A stretch of DNA of 64,000 nt. Source: Phycisphaerae bacterium. GTDB lineage: Bacteria > Planctomycetota > Phycisphaerae > UBA1845 > Fen-1342. Both the position numbers and the translations under genes were made by a program. Positions 11,409 through 19,645 of the stretch are shown in pieces. Below the pieces are notes generated by a model. It made no database searches, was not told the origin of the DNA, and saw nothing but the letters and a program-made list of their open reading frames with translations. The stretch is taken from contig JANQNU010000036.1 in the NCBI GenBank assembly GCA_028279405.1, forward strand, positions 372,001 through 436,000, in the 5' to 3' direction. The stretch's first letter is position 1; every line of letters starts with the position of its first letter.

Positions 11409-11837
11409 TCACCGCGCGGGGGCAGCGTTCGCGTTCGTCAGCGGCGAGGCGCCGACTTTCGGGCTGCGGCAATGTGGACAGCGGATGTTCAACTGGCCGA
11501 CCGGCGGCAGGAACTCGCGGTCACAATTCAAACAACGCCATTTGGCATGGCAGCCGCGCTGGCTGCATTCCGGGCAGAGTAGCGGAAACGACTCCTCGAC
11601 GAAGATGTTGCGCTCGCCGGCGTAGCCGCACTCCGAACACTCGAGCAGCGCCGGGTAGCGCCGATCCGCGCCGCCCGATCCCGGCGGTCTCAGACGGACA
11701 TACAGCCAGATCGCGCACGACATCAACCCGATACCCGCGATCGCGATCATGATCCGACGGCGCCGGGCGCGCAGCGCATGCGCGCCGATAGCGACGTCAC
11801 CGGTTGCCTGTAGTGCTGATCGATAGTCCAAGCGCAC
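11409..11837 (-). CDS. Membrane-anchored zinc-ribbon protein
   Basis: A 142-residue protein with one predicted transmembrane helix at about residues 30-48 (MIAIAGIGLMSCAIWLYV) followed by four CxxC pairs: C67/C70, C88/C91, C102/C105 and C120/C123. These would bind two zinc ions as tandem ribbons on one side of the membrane. The start is a GTG 9 bp after the stop of the LolA-like gene, suggesting translational coupling. No enzymatic motif is present; the arrangement suggests a protein-binding or assembly role. The function is unknown. Confidence 0.72.
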   Translation of the reverse strand: MRLDYRSALQATGDVAIGAHALRARRRRIMIAIAGIGLMSCAIWLYVRLRPPGSGGADRRYPALLECSECGYAGERNIFVEESFPLLCPECSQRGCHAKWRCLNCDREFLPPVGQLNIRCPHCRSPKVGASPLTNANAAPAR

Positions 11838-11846
11838 AGCCGCCCG

Positions 11847-12593
11847 TCACACTCCGACCTTCTCGTATCCCTCGGGCACCTTCATCTCGAAGGGATTCTT
11901 CTCGTGTTTCGGGCTGACCTTCAAATCCTCGATCGTGGTCTGCACCGACCCGGCCGGGCCGTTCTCCGTCATCTGAAATCGCTCGACCTTTCGCGGCAGA
12001 AGATCCTCCGTGGCGAACCACCAGGTGGATTCGCTGGCCTCCGGGTCGCTGTACTTGACGTGGATCTCGTAGCATTCCTGATCGCCGACCTTGGTGATCC
12101 CCTTCAGTTTGACGATCGATTTCATCTCGTCGCCGAACGGACGCGAATGCGAGAACTCGCGCATCGCGAGCAACTGCAGGCGTCCCTCAACCGGTCCATA
12201 CACCCGCGAGCTACTGCCCGCGATCACCTTCTTGTCCTTGTGATCGATCATCCAGTACTGATCCCCGCGTTTTCCGATCTCAATCGGCCGCGGCAACGGG
12301 ATCGCCGGCCATTCCACCTTGAGGTGCAGCCGGTCAAACCCACTGTCATCCTCGCCTTGCATGATCACATCAGCGACCATCGGCGGGATGGCACGCTCCA
12401 GTGCGCCGGTACCCTTGAGGCGGCTCTTGTACTGCACCGACTTGACCGCTCCCGTGGCCTTGTCCGCGCGCTTCAGGATTTCCAGCGGATCGCTGAGTTT
12501 CTTCGGGCCCGCGGTCGGCTTCGCAGCCTTCTCCTCTGCCAGCACAAGGCTGCTCACGCAAAGTACCAGCACCGTTGAGAGCAGCTTCTTCAT
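11847..12593 (-). CDS. LolA-like exported protein
   Basis: A 248-residue protein with a clear signal peptide (MKKLLSTVLVLCVSSLVLA) followed by a mature part with the beta-strand pattern of the LolA/LolB/RseB-like fold (VKSVQYKSRLKGTG, YWMIDHKDKKVIAG, STWWFATEDLLPRKVERFQM). The sequence WWFATEDLLPRKVER is typical of planctomycete DUF2092 or lipoprotein-sorting-like proteins. The likely role is binding lipid or a lipoprotein in the periplasm, but this is inferred from fold similarity only. The ATG is preceded by AGGAG; the frame upstream overlaps the dinB end and lacks a signal. The zinc-ribbon gene follows 9 bp downstream. Confidence 0.7.
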   Translation of the reverse strand: MKKLLSTVLVLCVSSLVLAEEKAAKPTAGPKKLSDPLEILKRADKATGAVKSVQYKSRLKGTGALERAIPPMVADVIMQGEDDSGFDRLHLKVEWPAIPLPRPIEIGKRGDQYWMIDHKDKKVIAGSSSRVYGPVEGRLQLLAMREFSHSRPFGDEMKSIVKLKGITKVGDQECYEIHVKYSDPEASESTWWFATEDLLPRKVERFQMTENGPAGSVQTTIEDLKVSPKHEKNPFEMKVPEGYEKVGV

Positions 12594-12672
12594 CACGAAC
12601 TCCTGTCGTTGACCGATTGTTGAATCACCCGCCGGAGAACGACGCCGCACGCCGTCCGCACCGCATGCAATC

Positions 12673-13173
12673 CTATCGCAGAAAAGCCTTGCCGCGCAGT
12701 CGGCGGATCGTTGCGAGTTGGCCGGCATGAAACGCTTCGTGCCGCCCGCAATGCGTCACGGCGCCGAGTTTGTCTCGATAGTGCGGGTGAATTGCCCCAT
12801 CCTTACCAAATGCCGCTTCTGCCAGCAGCGTGTCGTCCATTTCGCGCACGGCCGCCAGCGTCCGCTCATGCACCTCTCGAAGCGTCGTCAGGACCTCCTC
12901 GACAGGCGGGTAATCATGCTCCGCTACCGCCTTGACGGGCACTCCGATCGGAAAATGGGCGGCAAACCGATCGTCCAGGACGCTTTGCCCCAGACAGCGG
13001 ACGTGAATCAGCAGGTCCTGGGCCGCTGCCAGGTGCCCAACCAACCATCGCGCATGTGCCACACCCGCGGCCGGCTGGAAATCCCAGTCGTCCCCATCGA
13101 AGTCCGCCAGCAGCTTGAGCGTCCACTCACGCGTGCCGTCAAGTTGTTGCGCCAAGATCGTTCCGAGAGACAT
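12673..13173 (-). CDS. DinB-family protein (putative metal-dependent thiol transferase or hydrolase)
   Basis: A 166-residue four-helix protein of the DinB/YfiT superfamily. The three metal-binding histidines are visible as H47 (WLVGHLAA) and H145/H149 (HEAFHAGQLATIRR). Members include bacillithiol S-transferases and related detoxification enzymes; the substrate cannot be read here. The ATG at 13173 has GGAGA at 7-nt spacing; an ATG 8 codons upstream is less likely. It lies 69 bp downstream of tatA on the same strand. Confidence 0.85.
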   Translation of the reverse strand: MSLGTILAQQLDGTREWTLKLLADFDGDDWDFQPAAGVAHARWLVGHLAAAQDLLIHVRCLGQSVLDDRFAAHFPIGVPVKAVAEHDYPPVEEVLTTLREVHERTLAAVREMDDTLLAEAAFGKDGAIHPHYRDKLGAVTHCGRHEAFHAGQLATIRRLRGKAFLR

Positions 13174-13242
13174 TTTCCGTTCTCCCGCCGGACACACGCT
13201 GGCTACGACAATCGAACCGGTCCGGCATCGCGGTCGGAATCG

Positions 13243-13503
13243 CTATTCGGCATGCTCCTTCTCGGAGGTCTGCTCGCGATGGTGCTCCTGGCCCTCCGGC
13301 GGTGGACGCAGCCGACTCGACGATCGATCCTGACCGTCCTCGTTCAGCCCGTCTTCAACGTCCTTGAGCCCACGCTTGAACTCGTTCACGGAACGCCCGA
13401 TCGAACGCATGACCTCGGGCAGCCGGTTGCCGAACAGCAGCAGCGCGATGATCAGGATCACCAGGAGATGCATCGGGCTGATTGCATTGAAAAAGGCCAA
13501 CAT
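13243..13503 (-). CDS. tatA: Sec-independent protein translocase TatA/E-type subunit
   Basis: An 86-residue single-span protein: hydrophobic helix at about residues 12-24 (LLVILIIALLLFG), the FG hinge, then the amphipathic helix LPEVMRSIGRSVNEFKRGLKD and a charged tail. This is the standard TatA/E architecture, forming the channel that exports folded twin-arginine proteins. No tatB or tatC is adjacent, so the complex must be completed from elsewhere. The ATG is used; the ribosome site (GAGGG) is modest. Confidence 0.93.
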   Translation of the reverse strand: MLAFFNAISPMHLLVILIIALLLFGNRLPEVMRSIGRSVNEFKRGLKDVEDGLNEDGQDRSSSRLRPPPEGQEHHREQTSEKEHAE

Positions 13504-13612
13504 GTTCCGAACCCTCGATTCCAGTTGAGGTTACGGCCTGCCCCCATCCCATACTGGATTATTATCGGTTGGCCGCGCGAGCGTGTCAAAAAACTTCGTG
13601 AATCACCGCCAA

Positions 13613-14692
13613 TCAGCCCCCAGAGCCCGTCCCAGCCCCCATCCCGTAGATCAGAACGTCCGCTTTTCCACGGTCCGCCGATCGATATGCAAACCCGTCG
13701 TCGCGCGAGATGTAGAGGATCGTCAGCTTGCGGTCGCCCGGCTGTCGGGCCCCAAACGCCTGGACGAGACCACCATCGGACGCAACGTGGAACCCACCCA
13801 CGATATGAAAGACGCGCTGGCTCGCATGCTGCCGACGATGCGTCGCGATCGCGTCCGCCATCGCATTGTCCCATAGCAACTGGGAGCGATAGAACCCGGC
13901 CAGATCGACACCGCCGTGGCCGTGCGAACTCTCGGTAGCACTCGATCCGTCCGCAGCAGCGCTCGGCTCCGCGGTACTCACCGGCTTCATTTCCTGTGGG
14001 GCCGATTGGACGCCACCGGTTTCCGCGTCAGTCGCCGACGCTGCTCCGCCGGACGGACCGTGGCCGCTCATGATCGCGAAGAAACGCTCACGATAGGCAT
14101 CATCCACCTCGATGTAGTCCCGCGGCAACCATCGCTGCTCCTCCGCGGACCGCGACGCTCGAAACCCTTCGTAATCATCGCCGAACTTGCGGAACGCACG
14201 GACCAGCGCCCGTGGTGCGTTCGCCGCGATCACCGGGACCCCGACGACCCGGCACAACTCGATCATCGGCCGATGGCTCGTCGCATACCGCCGACCTGTC
14301 CGTGACCGCTTCCGGAAGGCGCCCTCATCCAGTCGCCTCGCCAGATAAGCACTGAGATCCGGCTGCGTGTCAGCCTCGAAGAACTCCATCGACAGCGACC
14401 AGTGGCCCGACCGCTTCATAAGCTCGGCCAGCAGCTGCGCCTCGAGTTGATTGCACACCACGTCATTGTGTCGCTCGCCAAAGAACACGACGTCACTGCG
14501 ATCACAGCGCGCCGCGACATCTGCGAGCGTCAGTCGGTGGCCCTTGCTGGAGTATGCCTCGTATTGGCGGAAAAGTGCCGCATTACCGCCGTCTTTCGAC
14601 AGCGCTGCCGAAGCTGGCGCCCAAACCGCGCAGCCGGTAGAAGGGAGCAGCAACAGGGCCGTGACAGCCCACGATCGTCGCGCGTGTATCAT
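13613..14692 (-). CDS. ChaN-family lipoprotein
   Basis: A 359-residue protein with a signal sequence and lipobox (LLPSTGC, Cys21), followed by a ChaN-like domain (haem/iron-associated, EreA/ChaN fold). GERHND at about residues 72-77, ANAPRALVRAF in the middle, and VFHIVGGFHV near the end are family landmarks. The Ala/Ser/His-rich insertion before the last third (with ESSHGHGG) is an addition relative to the core fold. The ATG overlaps the surE stop as ATGA, a strong sign of translational coupling. It is probably anchored to a membrane facing the periplasm and involved in haem or iron binding; the substrate is inferred from family only. Confidence 0.82.
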   Translation of the reverse strand: MIHARRSWAVTALLLLPSTGCAVWAPASAALSKDGGNAALFRQYEAYSSKGHRLTLADVAARCDRSDVVFFGERHNDVVCNQLEAQLLAELMKRSGHWSLSMEFFEADTQPDLSAYLARRLDEGAFRKRSRTGRRYATSHRPMIELCRVVGVPVIAANAPRALVRAFRKFGDDYEGFRASRSAEEQRWLPRDYIEVDDAYRERFFAIMSGHGPSGGAASATDAETGGVQSAPQEMKPVSTAEPSAAADGSSATESSHGHGGVDLAGFYRSQLLWDNAMADAIATHRRQHASQRVFHIVGGFHVASDGGLVQAFGARQPGDRKLTILYISRDDGFAYRSADRGKADVLIYGMGAGTGSGG

Positions 14693-15492
14693 CGATCCTG
14701 CCCCGGTGGCGGCGGCAGCGGCGAGTCTTCGAACCCGTCCGGCCAACCCCACTGTTCGACCTGTTTCAACATCCCGCGGTCCGTCAACTCGAACCGCAAT
14801 GGTGTGATCGCCACGTACCGTTGCCGAATCGCATGCAGATCCGTGTCCGGATAGCGGTTCCCGTCCGGAAGCCGACCGTCGAGCCAGTAGAGCTTGCGGC
14901 CGTCTTCGGCATCTTCACTGCGATAAGCGTCTTCCATCACCGTCAGCCCTTGCGGGGTGCAGCGGATCCCGAGCGGCCAGCCGGCATCCAGCGCGGGAAT
15001 GTTGACATTCAGGCACGTCCCAGCCGGCGGTTTGTTCTCGACATAATGCAGGAAAATTCGCCTCGCGATCGCCCCTGCACGCTCGAAGTCGAGCTCGTCC
15101 GACAGCTCCAACGAGAATGCGATCGACGGGATCCCGAAGAAGCACCCTTCCGCCGCTCCGGCGACAGTGCCGCTATACAACACGTTGACCCCCGTGTTGA
15201 CCCCGTGGTTGATGCCGCTCAGCACGAAGTCCGGCTTGTGATCCAGCAACTCCACAATCGCGAGCTTTACGCAATCTGCGGGCCGACCATCCACGCTCCA
15301 CCCGTGAAAGGTTTTGTTCACGTGGACGCGATGGACCAGCATCGGCGTTCGAACCGTGATTGCATGGCCCACCGCCGACTGCGGCGTCTCCGGGGCCACC
15401 ACCTCGACCTCGCCCAGATCGGCAACGGCGCGATAAAGCGCCTCGATCCCCGGCGCCAGGATTCCGTCATCATTTGTTACGAGAATACGCAT
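14689..15492 (-). CDS. surE: 5'/3'-nucleotidase SurE
   Basis: A 267-residue SurE phosphatase that removes phosphate from nucleoside monophosphates, active in stationary phase. The N-terminus MRILVTNDDG carries the metal-binding Asp pair; SGINHGVNTG and YSGTVAGAAEG are the other conserved active-site segments. The ATG at 15492 matches the family N-terminus although no clear Shine-Dalgarno precedes it; a TTG 9 codons upstream adds residues the family lacks. The ChaN gene is coupled at the 3' end. Confidence 0.94.
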   Translation of the reverse strand: MRILVTNDDGILAPGIEALYRAVADLGEVEVVAPETPQSAVGHAITVRTPMLVHRVHVNKTFHGWSVDGRPADCVKLAIVELLDHKPDFVLSGINHGVNTGVNVLYSGTVAGAAEGCFFGIPSIAFSLELSDELDFERAGAIARRIFLHYVENKPPAGTCLNVNIPALDAGWPLGIRCTPQGLTVMEDAYRSEDAEDGRKLYWLDGRLPDGNRYPDTDLHAIRQRYVAITPLRFELTDRGMLKQVEQWGWPDGFEDSPLPPPPGQDR

Positions 15493-15575
15493 GTCGGCGA
15501 TTGTACGGCCAACCCGCAAGACACGGTAGCGCGCAGCGCTGGGAGCCTGCTCTTGAAGTCTACGGTCGGTGGTAT

Positions 15576-15654
15576 GGTGCCCCAGGGTCCTACCCTGGGG
15601 GACACATTGAGTGCCTGACGGAACGCGTCCCCCACCCTGAAAGGGTGGGGCACC
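15576..15654. repeat. Extragenic inverted hairpin doublet
   Basis: Two small hairpins in opposite orientation, 3' of the GT87 gene. The outer arms GGTGCCCC (15576-15583) and GGGGCACC (15647-15654) are exact reverse complements; inside them lie CCCAGGGT/ACCCTGGG and CCCCACCCT/AGGGTGGGG hairpins. The layout is that of a REP-type doublet. It may act as an mRNA 3'-end stabiliser or terminator. Confidence 0.7.
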
Positions 15655-15700
15655 TCGCGCGCGGCGCAGGGTGCTTTCCTTTCAAGGAGCGCACCGAAAC

Positions 15701-17011
15701 CTAGGCTTCCCGCGCACTCAACGGCAGCGACAGGCGCATGACCCTCGCCAACAACGCGCAGAGTGCAATCAGCATCCAAAGATGAACTCCGTAGGCGCGC
15801 ATCGTCGGCCACGCCCAGGCGATCATCCCACTGAGCCATATGAGCAGTGCCAATGGCGCCAGCAGCGTCATGGGCTGGCGATCGTTTCGATCGGGCGCAG
15901 GTAGTCCGGCACAGCCGATCACGACGAGTAGTGGCAGCGTCCATACGAGGTAGTAGGTTCTCGATAGCGGCGCGAAGACGAACATGGCGCTGGCAGTGAT
16001 CGCGGCCTCGCCCCAGCGCTGCCAGGCGTCGAGCGTGGACCAGGGCTTTCGCACGACCCAGAGATACGCCGCCAACAGGAGGAACATCAACGCGATTGCC
16101 GCCCATCGCGCCGTCGTCGCGGCCAACTGGGTCGGCTGGAATGCGACCCGTTGCGGGTTGTCAGGATCGAAGAGGCGCGCGAACACGGCCGGGATCGATT
16201 GGTTTCGACGGTCGGCGAAATGCACCACCATCGGGTCATCGTCGCTGCCGCGCTCGTGGACCGCTTTCCCGGCGATGTTGTGCGCCCACCATTCGCCATG
16301 GTAGCGCACCGTCTGCTCGAACCCGAAACAGAGCGACGTCGGTACCCAGGTGATGACCAGTGTCGCAACGACGAAGGCGCCCAATGCCGCCCAGCGTCGC
16401 TTGATCAGCAGCCAGCCGGCGAAGATAGCCGGCAGAAGCTTCAGGACCGCTGCGCAGGCCAGCAGCGTTCCGGCGCGCACCGCGCGATCCCGATCCAGAG
16501 CCGCGAGTCCGCCGAGGACTAGCGCGAGCGTGAACCAACTCAGTTGGTTGAACTTGATCGCCTCGAGGGTCGCCGGCAGCGAAACCAGCACCACGACCGT
16601 CAACACGAACGGTGCATGTGCGGCGCCGGAGAACCGACGTGCCATCTGATGGAGTCGGTAGAAGCAGTAGCCCATTGCCAGGACCTGCAGGCCGGCCCAT
16701 AGCCAGGACGCGACCGTCGGGCCGCCTGCTGCGAGCGGCGCGAGCGCGAGCGGCACGGTCGGCAGATAGAACGGCAGCTGTCGCGTCGCGTCCGCGTCCT
16801 CTGCGTCGAGAACCGGATTCAACGCTCCATGCGCCCAGACATAGGCGGCGTCCAGATAGAAGTGATGAAAGTCATAGCGCTGGCGCAGCGCTCGGTCGAG
16901 CGAGATCCACCCCGCTACGACAAGTGTTACCAGCAGCACCAGCCGGCCGAAAACGCGCCAGTAGCGCAGGATCCGTGCCTCATCGAGTGGCGCGATCAAC
17001 CGCTCAGACAT
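15701..17011 (-). CDS. GT87-type membrane glycosyltransferase (DUF2029 family), second of pair
   Basis: A 436-residue polytopic membrane protein with about ten hydrophobic segments. DFHHFYLDAAYVWAHGALNP after the first helix and GTLLACAAVLKLLPAIFAGW are landmarks of GT87/DUF2029 GT-C glycosyltransferases, which use polyprenyl-phosphate sugars (mannosyltransferases in actinobacteria). The catalytic Asp would be in the early periplasmic loop. The ATG at 17011 overlaps the upstream gene's TGA by 8 nt, so the two are translationally coupled. The sugar and acceptor are unknown. Confidence 0.75.
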   Translation of the reverse strand: MSERLIAPLDEARILRYWRVFGRLVLLVTLVVAGWISLDRALRQRYDFHHFYLDAAYVWAHGALNPVLDAEDADATRQLPFYLPTVPLALAPLAAGGPTVASWLWAGLQVLAMGYCFYRLHQMARRFSGAAHAPFVLTVVVLVSLPATLEAIKFNQLSWFTLALVLGGLAALDRDRAVRAGTLLACAAVLKLLPAIFAGWLLIKRRWAALGAFVVATLVITWVPTSLCFGFEQTVRYHGEWWAHNIAGKAVHERGSDDDPMVVHFADRRNQSIPAVFARLFDPDNPQRVAFQPTQLAATTARWAAIALMFLLLAAYLWVVRKPWSTLDAWQRWGEAAITASAMFVFAPLSRTYYLVWTLPLLVVIGCAGLPAPDRNDRQPMTLLAPLALLIWLSGMIAWAWPTMRAYGVHLWMLIALCALLARVMRLSLPLSAREA

Positions 17012-18446
17012 GTGCCGCGGTCCCCGGCCCCGATCGGTCGCGCGTGCGGCCGTGGGCGGTCGGCACGTCAGGATCGGCATCGGCCGGTTCGCCGGGCGCG
17101 CCGCGCGTCAGCAGGTTCTCATCACGGACCACGCCGACCCGAGCCGCGACCAGCGGGATCGCGAGTGCAGGCACTACTAACAGCAGCGCACCGCCCGCTT
17201 CGAAAATCGGTTGCACGGAAAGGAGTTGCACTACGACCAGCACAGCGATCGCGCCCAGGGCCAACTGCCCCAGCCGGTGCCGAAAACCCAGATAGTGCAC
17301 GAGCGGCCCGAGCAGCGACACCGCCGGCAGCAGCCAGATCAGGTGGTAACGCCGCATCACCGGCATGAACCAAAGCATAGCCAGCATGAACAAGACGAAT
17401 TCGAAGCGCAGCGCCCATGACGACAGCCGACGCGCCGGCCGCCGACAGAGCAGCGCGAGCAACAACAAACTCCCGGCGTGAACGGCCGTGACCAACTGCG
17501 CGACACGCGTCGTTGGTAGATCCACCACGTTCAGAAACCGCTGCTCGGTCTCGCTCGGCGCCCGCGGCTCATTGTCGAAGTGCGTGTTCCAATTGGTCCG
17601 ATGCAGCCAGCGACTCGCTACCGCGCCGAGACCCTGGTTCCGCCAATCCATCTCACGCTGCTGCAGAATCAACCCGCGGTGCGATCCGCTGGTTACCGCG
17701 CGCTCCAGCCAACTCGAGTAGGCCTCCATTGTGCCTGCCGGCCCGAAGACGAAGAGATCCGAAACCGGTCCCGCCAGCAGCATCGTCGTCAGTGCAACCA
17801 GCACCGTCCGGTATTGTCGCTTGAGCAGGAACCATCCGATCAGCAGCCCAGGCGTCACTTTGAGAAGCGCCGCCAATCCGAGCCAGAAGCCCGCCGTTCC
17901 CGCCCGTCCACGCTCCCACAATGAAAAGCTGGATACCATGAAAAGCAGGGTAAAGATGTTGATCTGGTTCAGCCGAAACTCCCAGGTCCAGAACAACAAG
18001 AGCAGCAGGAACGGTACCAGCTGCGTGACCGGCCAATCGTTCGGCGGGAGTCCGGACAGCGTTCGACCGATGAGACGCAAGGTCGCAATCGTGGCTGCGA
18101 TGTTGAGCAGCAGCCATAGCCCGCCTGCGTTGCGGAACGGCAGGAGCGCAAAGAGCGCCATGATTCGGTGAACGACCGGCCAGTACCAGTCGAGCGTCCC
18201 GCGATACTCGCGTTGGCCGTCCGGCCGGACGTCATAGCCGGCGTCGAAGGTGCCCCGCTCGAGCAGCGCCTGGCCCGCCTTGTAGAAGTACTCGAAATCG
18301 GGCTGGATATGCTCGATCTGCGTCGCAGCTCGTTTCACGAGGGGCAGCAACGAGACCAGAATCAGGGTCAGGGCGAGCCACCGGATCGGACGGGGCGCCT
18401 CCCGGTCGGCACGCTGAGCCGGAAACTGGGGCACGGGTCCACTCAT
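17004..18446 (-). CDS. GT87-type membrane glycosyltransferase (DUF2029 family), first of pair
   Basis: A 480-residue membrane protein of the same family as its downstream neighbour. The first periplasmic loop reads QPDFEYFYKAGQALLERG, with the acidic residue expected at a GT-C active site; FWLGLAALLKVTPGLLIGWF matches the family helix-loop. The C-terminal tail is Asp/Pro/Arg-rich. The ATG is used; the ribosome site is weak. Tandem GT87 genes suggest two sequential sugar additions to a lipid-linked or surface glycan, which is inference from proximity. Confidence 0.75.
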   Translation of the reverse strand: MSGPVPQFPAQRADREAPRPIRWLALTLILVSLLPLVKRAATQIEHIQPDFEYFYKAGQALLERGTFDAGYDVRPDGQREYRGTLDWYWPVVHRIMALFALLPFRNAGGLWLLLNIAATIATLRLIGRTLSGLPPNDWPVTQLVPFLLLLLFWTWEFRLNQINIFTLLFMVSSFSLWERGRAGTAGFWLGLAALLKVTPGLLIGWFLLKRQYRTVLVALTTMLLAGPVSDLFVFGPAGTMEAYSSWLERAVTSGSHRGLILQQREMDWRNQGLGAVASRWLHRTNWNTHFDNEPRAPSETEQRFLNVVDLPTTRVAQLVTAVHAGSLLLLALLCRRPARRLSSWALRFEFVLFMLAMLWFMPVMRRYHLIWLLPAVSLLGPLVHYLGFRHRLGQLALGAIAVLVVVQLLSVQPIFEAGGALLLVVPALAIPLVAARVGVVRDENLLTRGAPGEPADADPDVPTAHGRTRDRSGPGTAAHV

Positions 18447-18564
18447 GATCCCCGTGATTCTAGCAACGCACCCGGCGCGACGCGAGCATCCCGAGAGGCC
18501 CGCAGTTGGCGGCCACGAGCGAGGCAGGAAATCGGGACCGGCGTCGCTTCCAGGTGATTGGCGC

Positions 18565-18592
18565 TTGGCGAAACCGCGCCGGGGAGTAAAAT
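18565..18592 (+). promoter_or_regulatory. Candidate promoter of the PHP gene
   Basis: TTGGCG (18565-18570), 16-bp spacer, TAAAAT (18587-18592). The predicted start is about 18 nt before the gene's GTG, just leaving room for AAGGGA as ribosome site. Confidence 0.45.
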
Positions 18593-18615
18593 ATCGCTCT
18601 TAAGGGAACCCACTC

Positions 18616-19557
18616 GTGAACGAGATTCTGTCACAAGTCCTGGATTATCTCGTCGAGCCGGACGGGTCGTCGTGCACGCCGCGCCCCGGGCGCCGGATCG
18701 ATCTGCACTGCCACTCGACCTTTTCCGACGAGCGTGTTCGGTACGTTCCCGGGCTGGTGTTCCACCCGCTGCTCGAACCGCACGAGATCTATGACCTCGC
18801 GAAGTCGCGCGGGATGGATTTCGTCACCATTACCGACCATGACACGATCGACGGCTGCCTCGACCTGCTGAACCGGCGCGGCGACCTCCCCGACTTCCTG
18901 GTCGGCGAAGAGGTCTCGGTCTCGTTCCCGGAAGACGGAACGACCGTGCACGTCAATGTGTTCGATCATGACGAGGCGCAGCACCGCGAGTTGCAGCGGT
19001 TGCGGGACAATATTTATGACGTCGTGTCGTACCTGCGCTCGATCGACAAGCTCTATGTGCTCAACCACCTTACCTGGACGGCGCAGCACCGTGTCCTGCA
19101 GAACTGGCAAATCGAACGGATGATGGAGTTGTTCCCCGTTTTCGAGGGGCTGAACGGGACGCGCAGCTACGCGCATAACGCGTTCGCGTGTCTTGCCACG
19201 CGCGGGCGCGGGAAAGTCCTGGTTGCGGGCAGCGATTCGCACACCAATCGCATGGGAACCACCTATACGCTCAGCGAGGGTGAGACGCCGGCCGAGTTGA
19301 TCGCGAACATTCGCGCGGGCCAGGCTGCGATGTGCGGCGCCTTTGGCACGCCGGAGAAGCTGCGGGACGATGTCTGGCTGATCCTGCATCGCAACGTCGA
19401 ACGCGAGTTGGAGCGGGAGACCCGCGCCTGGCGCAAGTTCATCTGCCACGCGGTCGAGCAGCTTGGCAAGCGGCTGTCGCCGATCGTCTGCCTCGGCTAC
19501 CACAAACGCCAGGACACGATCATCCGCGGCTTCCTGCACGAACTGGCGCTGGGCTAG
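18616..19557 (+). CDS. PHP-domain metal-dependent phosphoesterase
   Basis: A 313-residue protein of the polymerase/histidinol-phosphatase superfamily. The metal-ligand motifs appear in order: HCHSTFSDE (about residue 31), TITDHDT (about 71-77), the glutamate in VGEEVS, a His in VLNHLTW and GSDSH (about 210). The C-terminal 60 residues are an added helical region. Stand-alone PHP proteins of this size hydrolyse small phosphorylated compounds such as nucleotides; the substrate is unknown. The start is GTG with AAGGGA upstream. Confidence 0.85.
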   Translation: MNEILSQVLDYLVEPDGSSCTPRPGRRIDLHCHSTFSDERVRYVPGLVFHPLLEPHEIYDLAKSRGMDFVTITDHDTIDGCLDLLNRRGDLPDFLVGEEVSVSFPEDGTTVHVNVFDHDEAQHRELQRLRDNIYDVVSYLRSIDKLYVLNHLTWTAQHRVLQNWQIERMMELFPVFEGLNGTRSYAHNAFACLATRGRGKVLVAGSDSHTNRMGTTYTLSEGETPAELIANIRAGQAAMCGAFGTPEKLRDDVWLILHRNVERELERETRAWRKFICHAVEQLGKRLSPIVCLGYHKRQDTIIRGFLHELALG

Positions 19558-19645
19558 CGCGGGGACCACGTAGACCACACGAGCCTCCCAGCGACAGTTG
19601 CGTTGCCGCCGGGAGATTCGGGCCTCCTACCATTCTGAGACGCTG

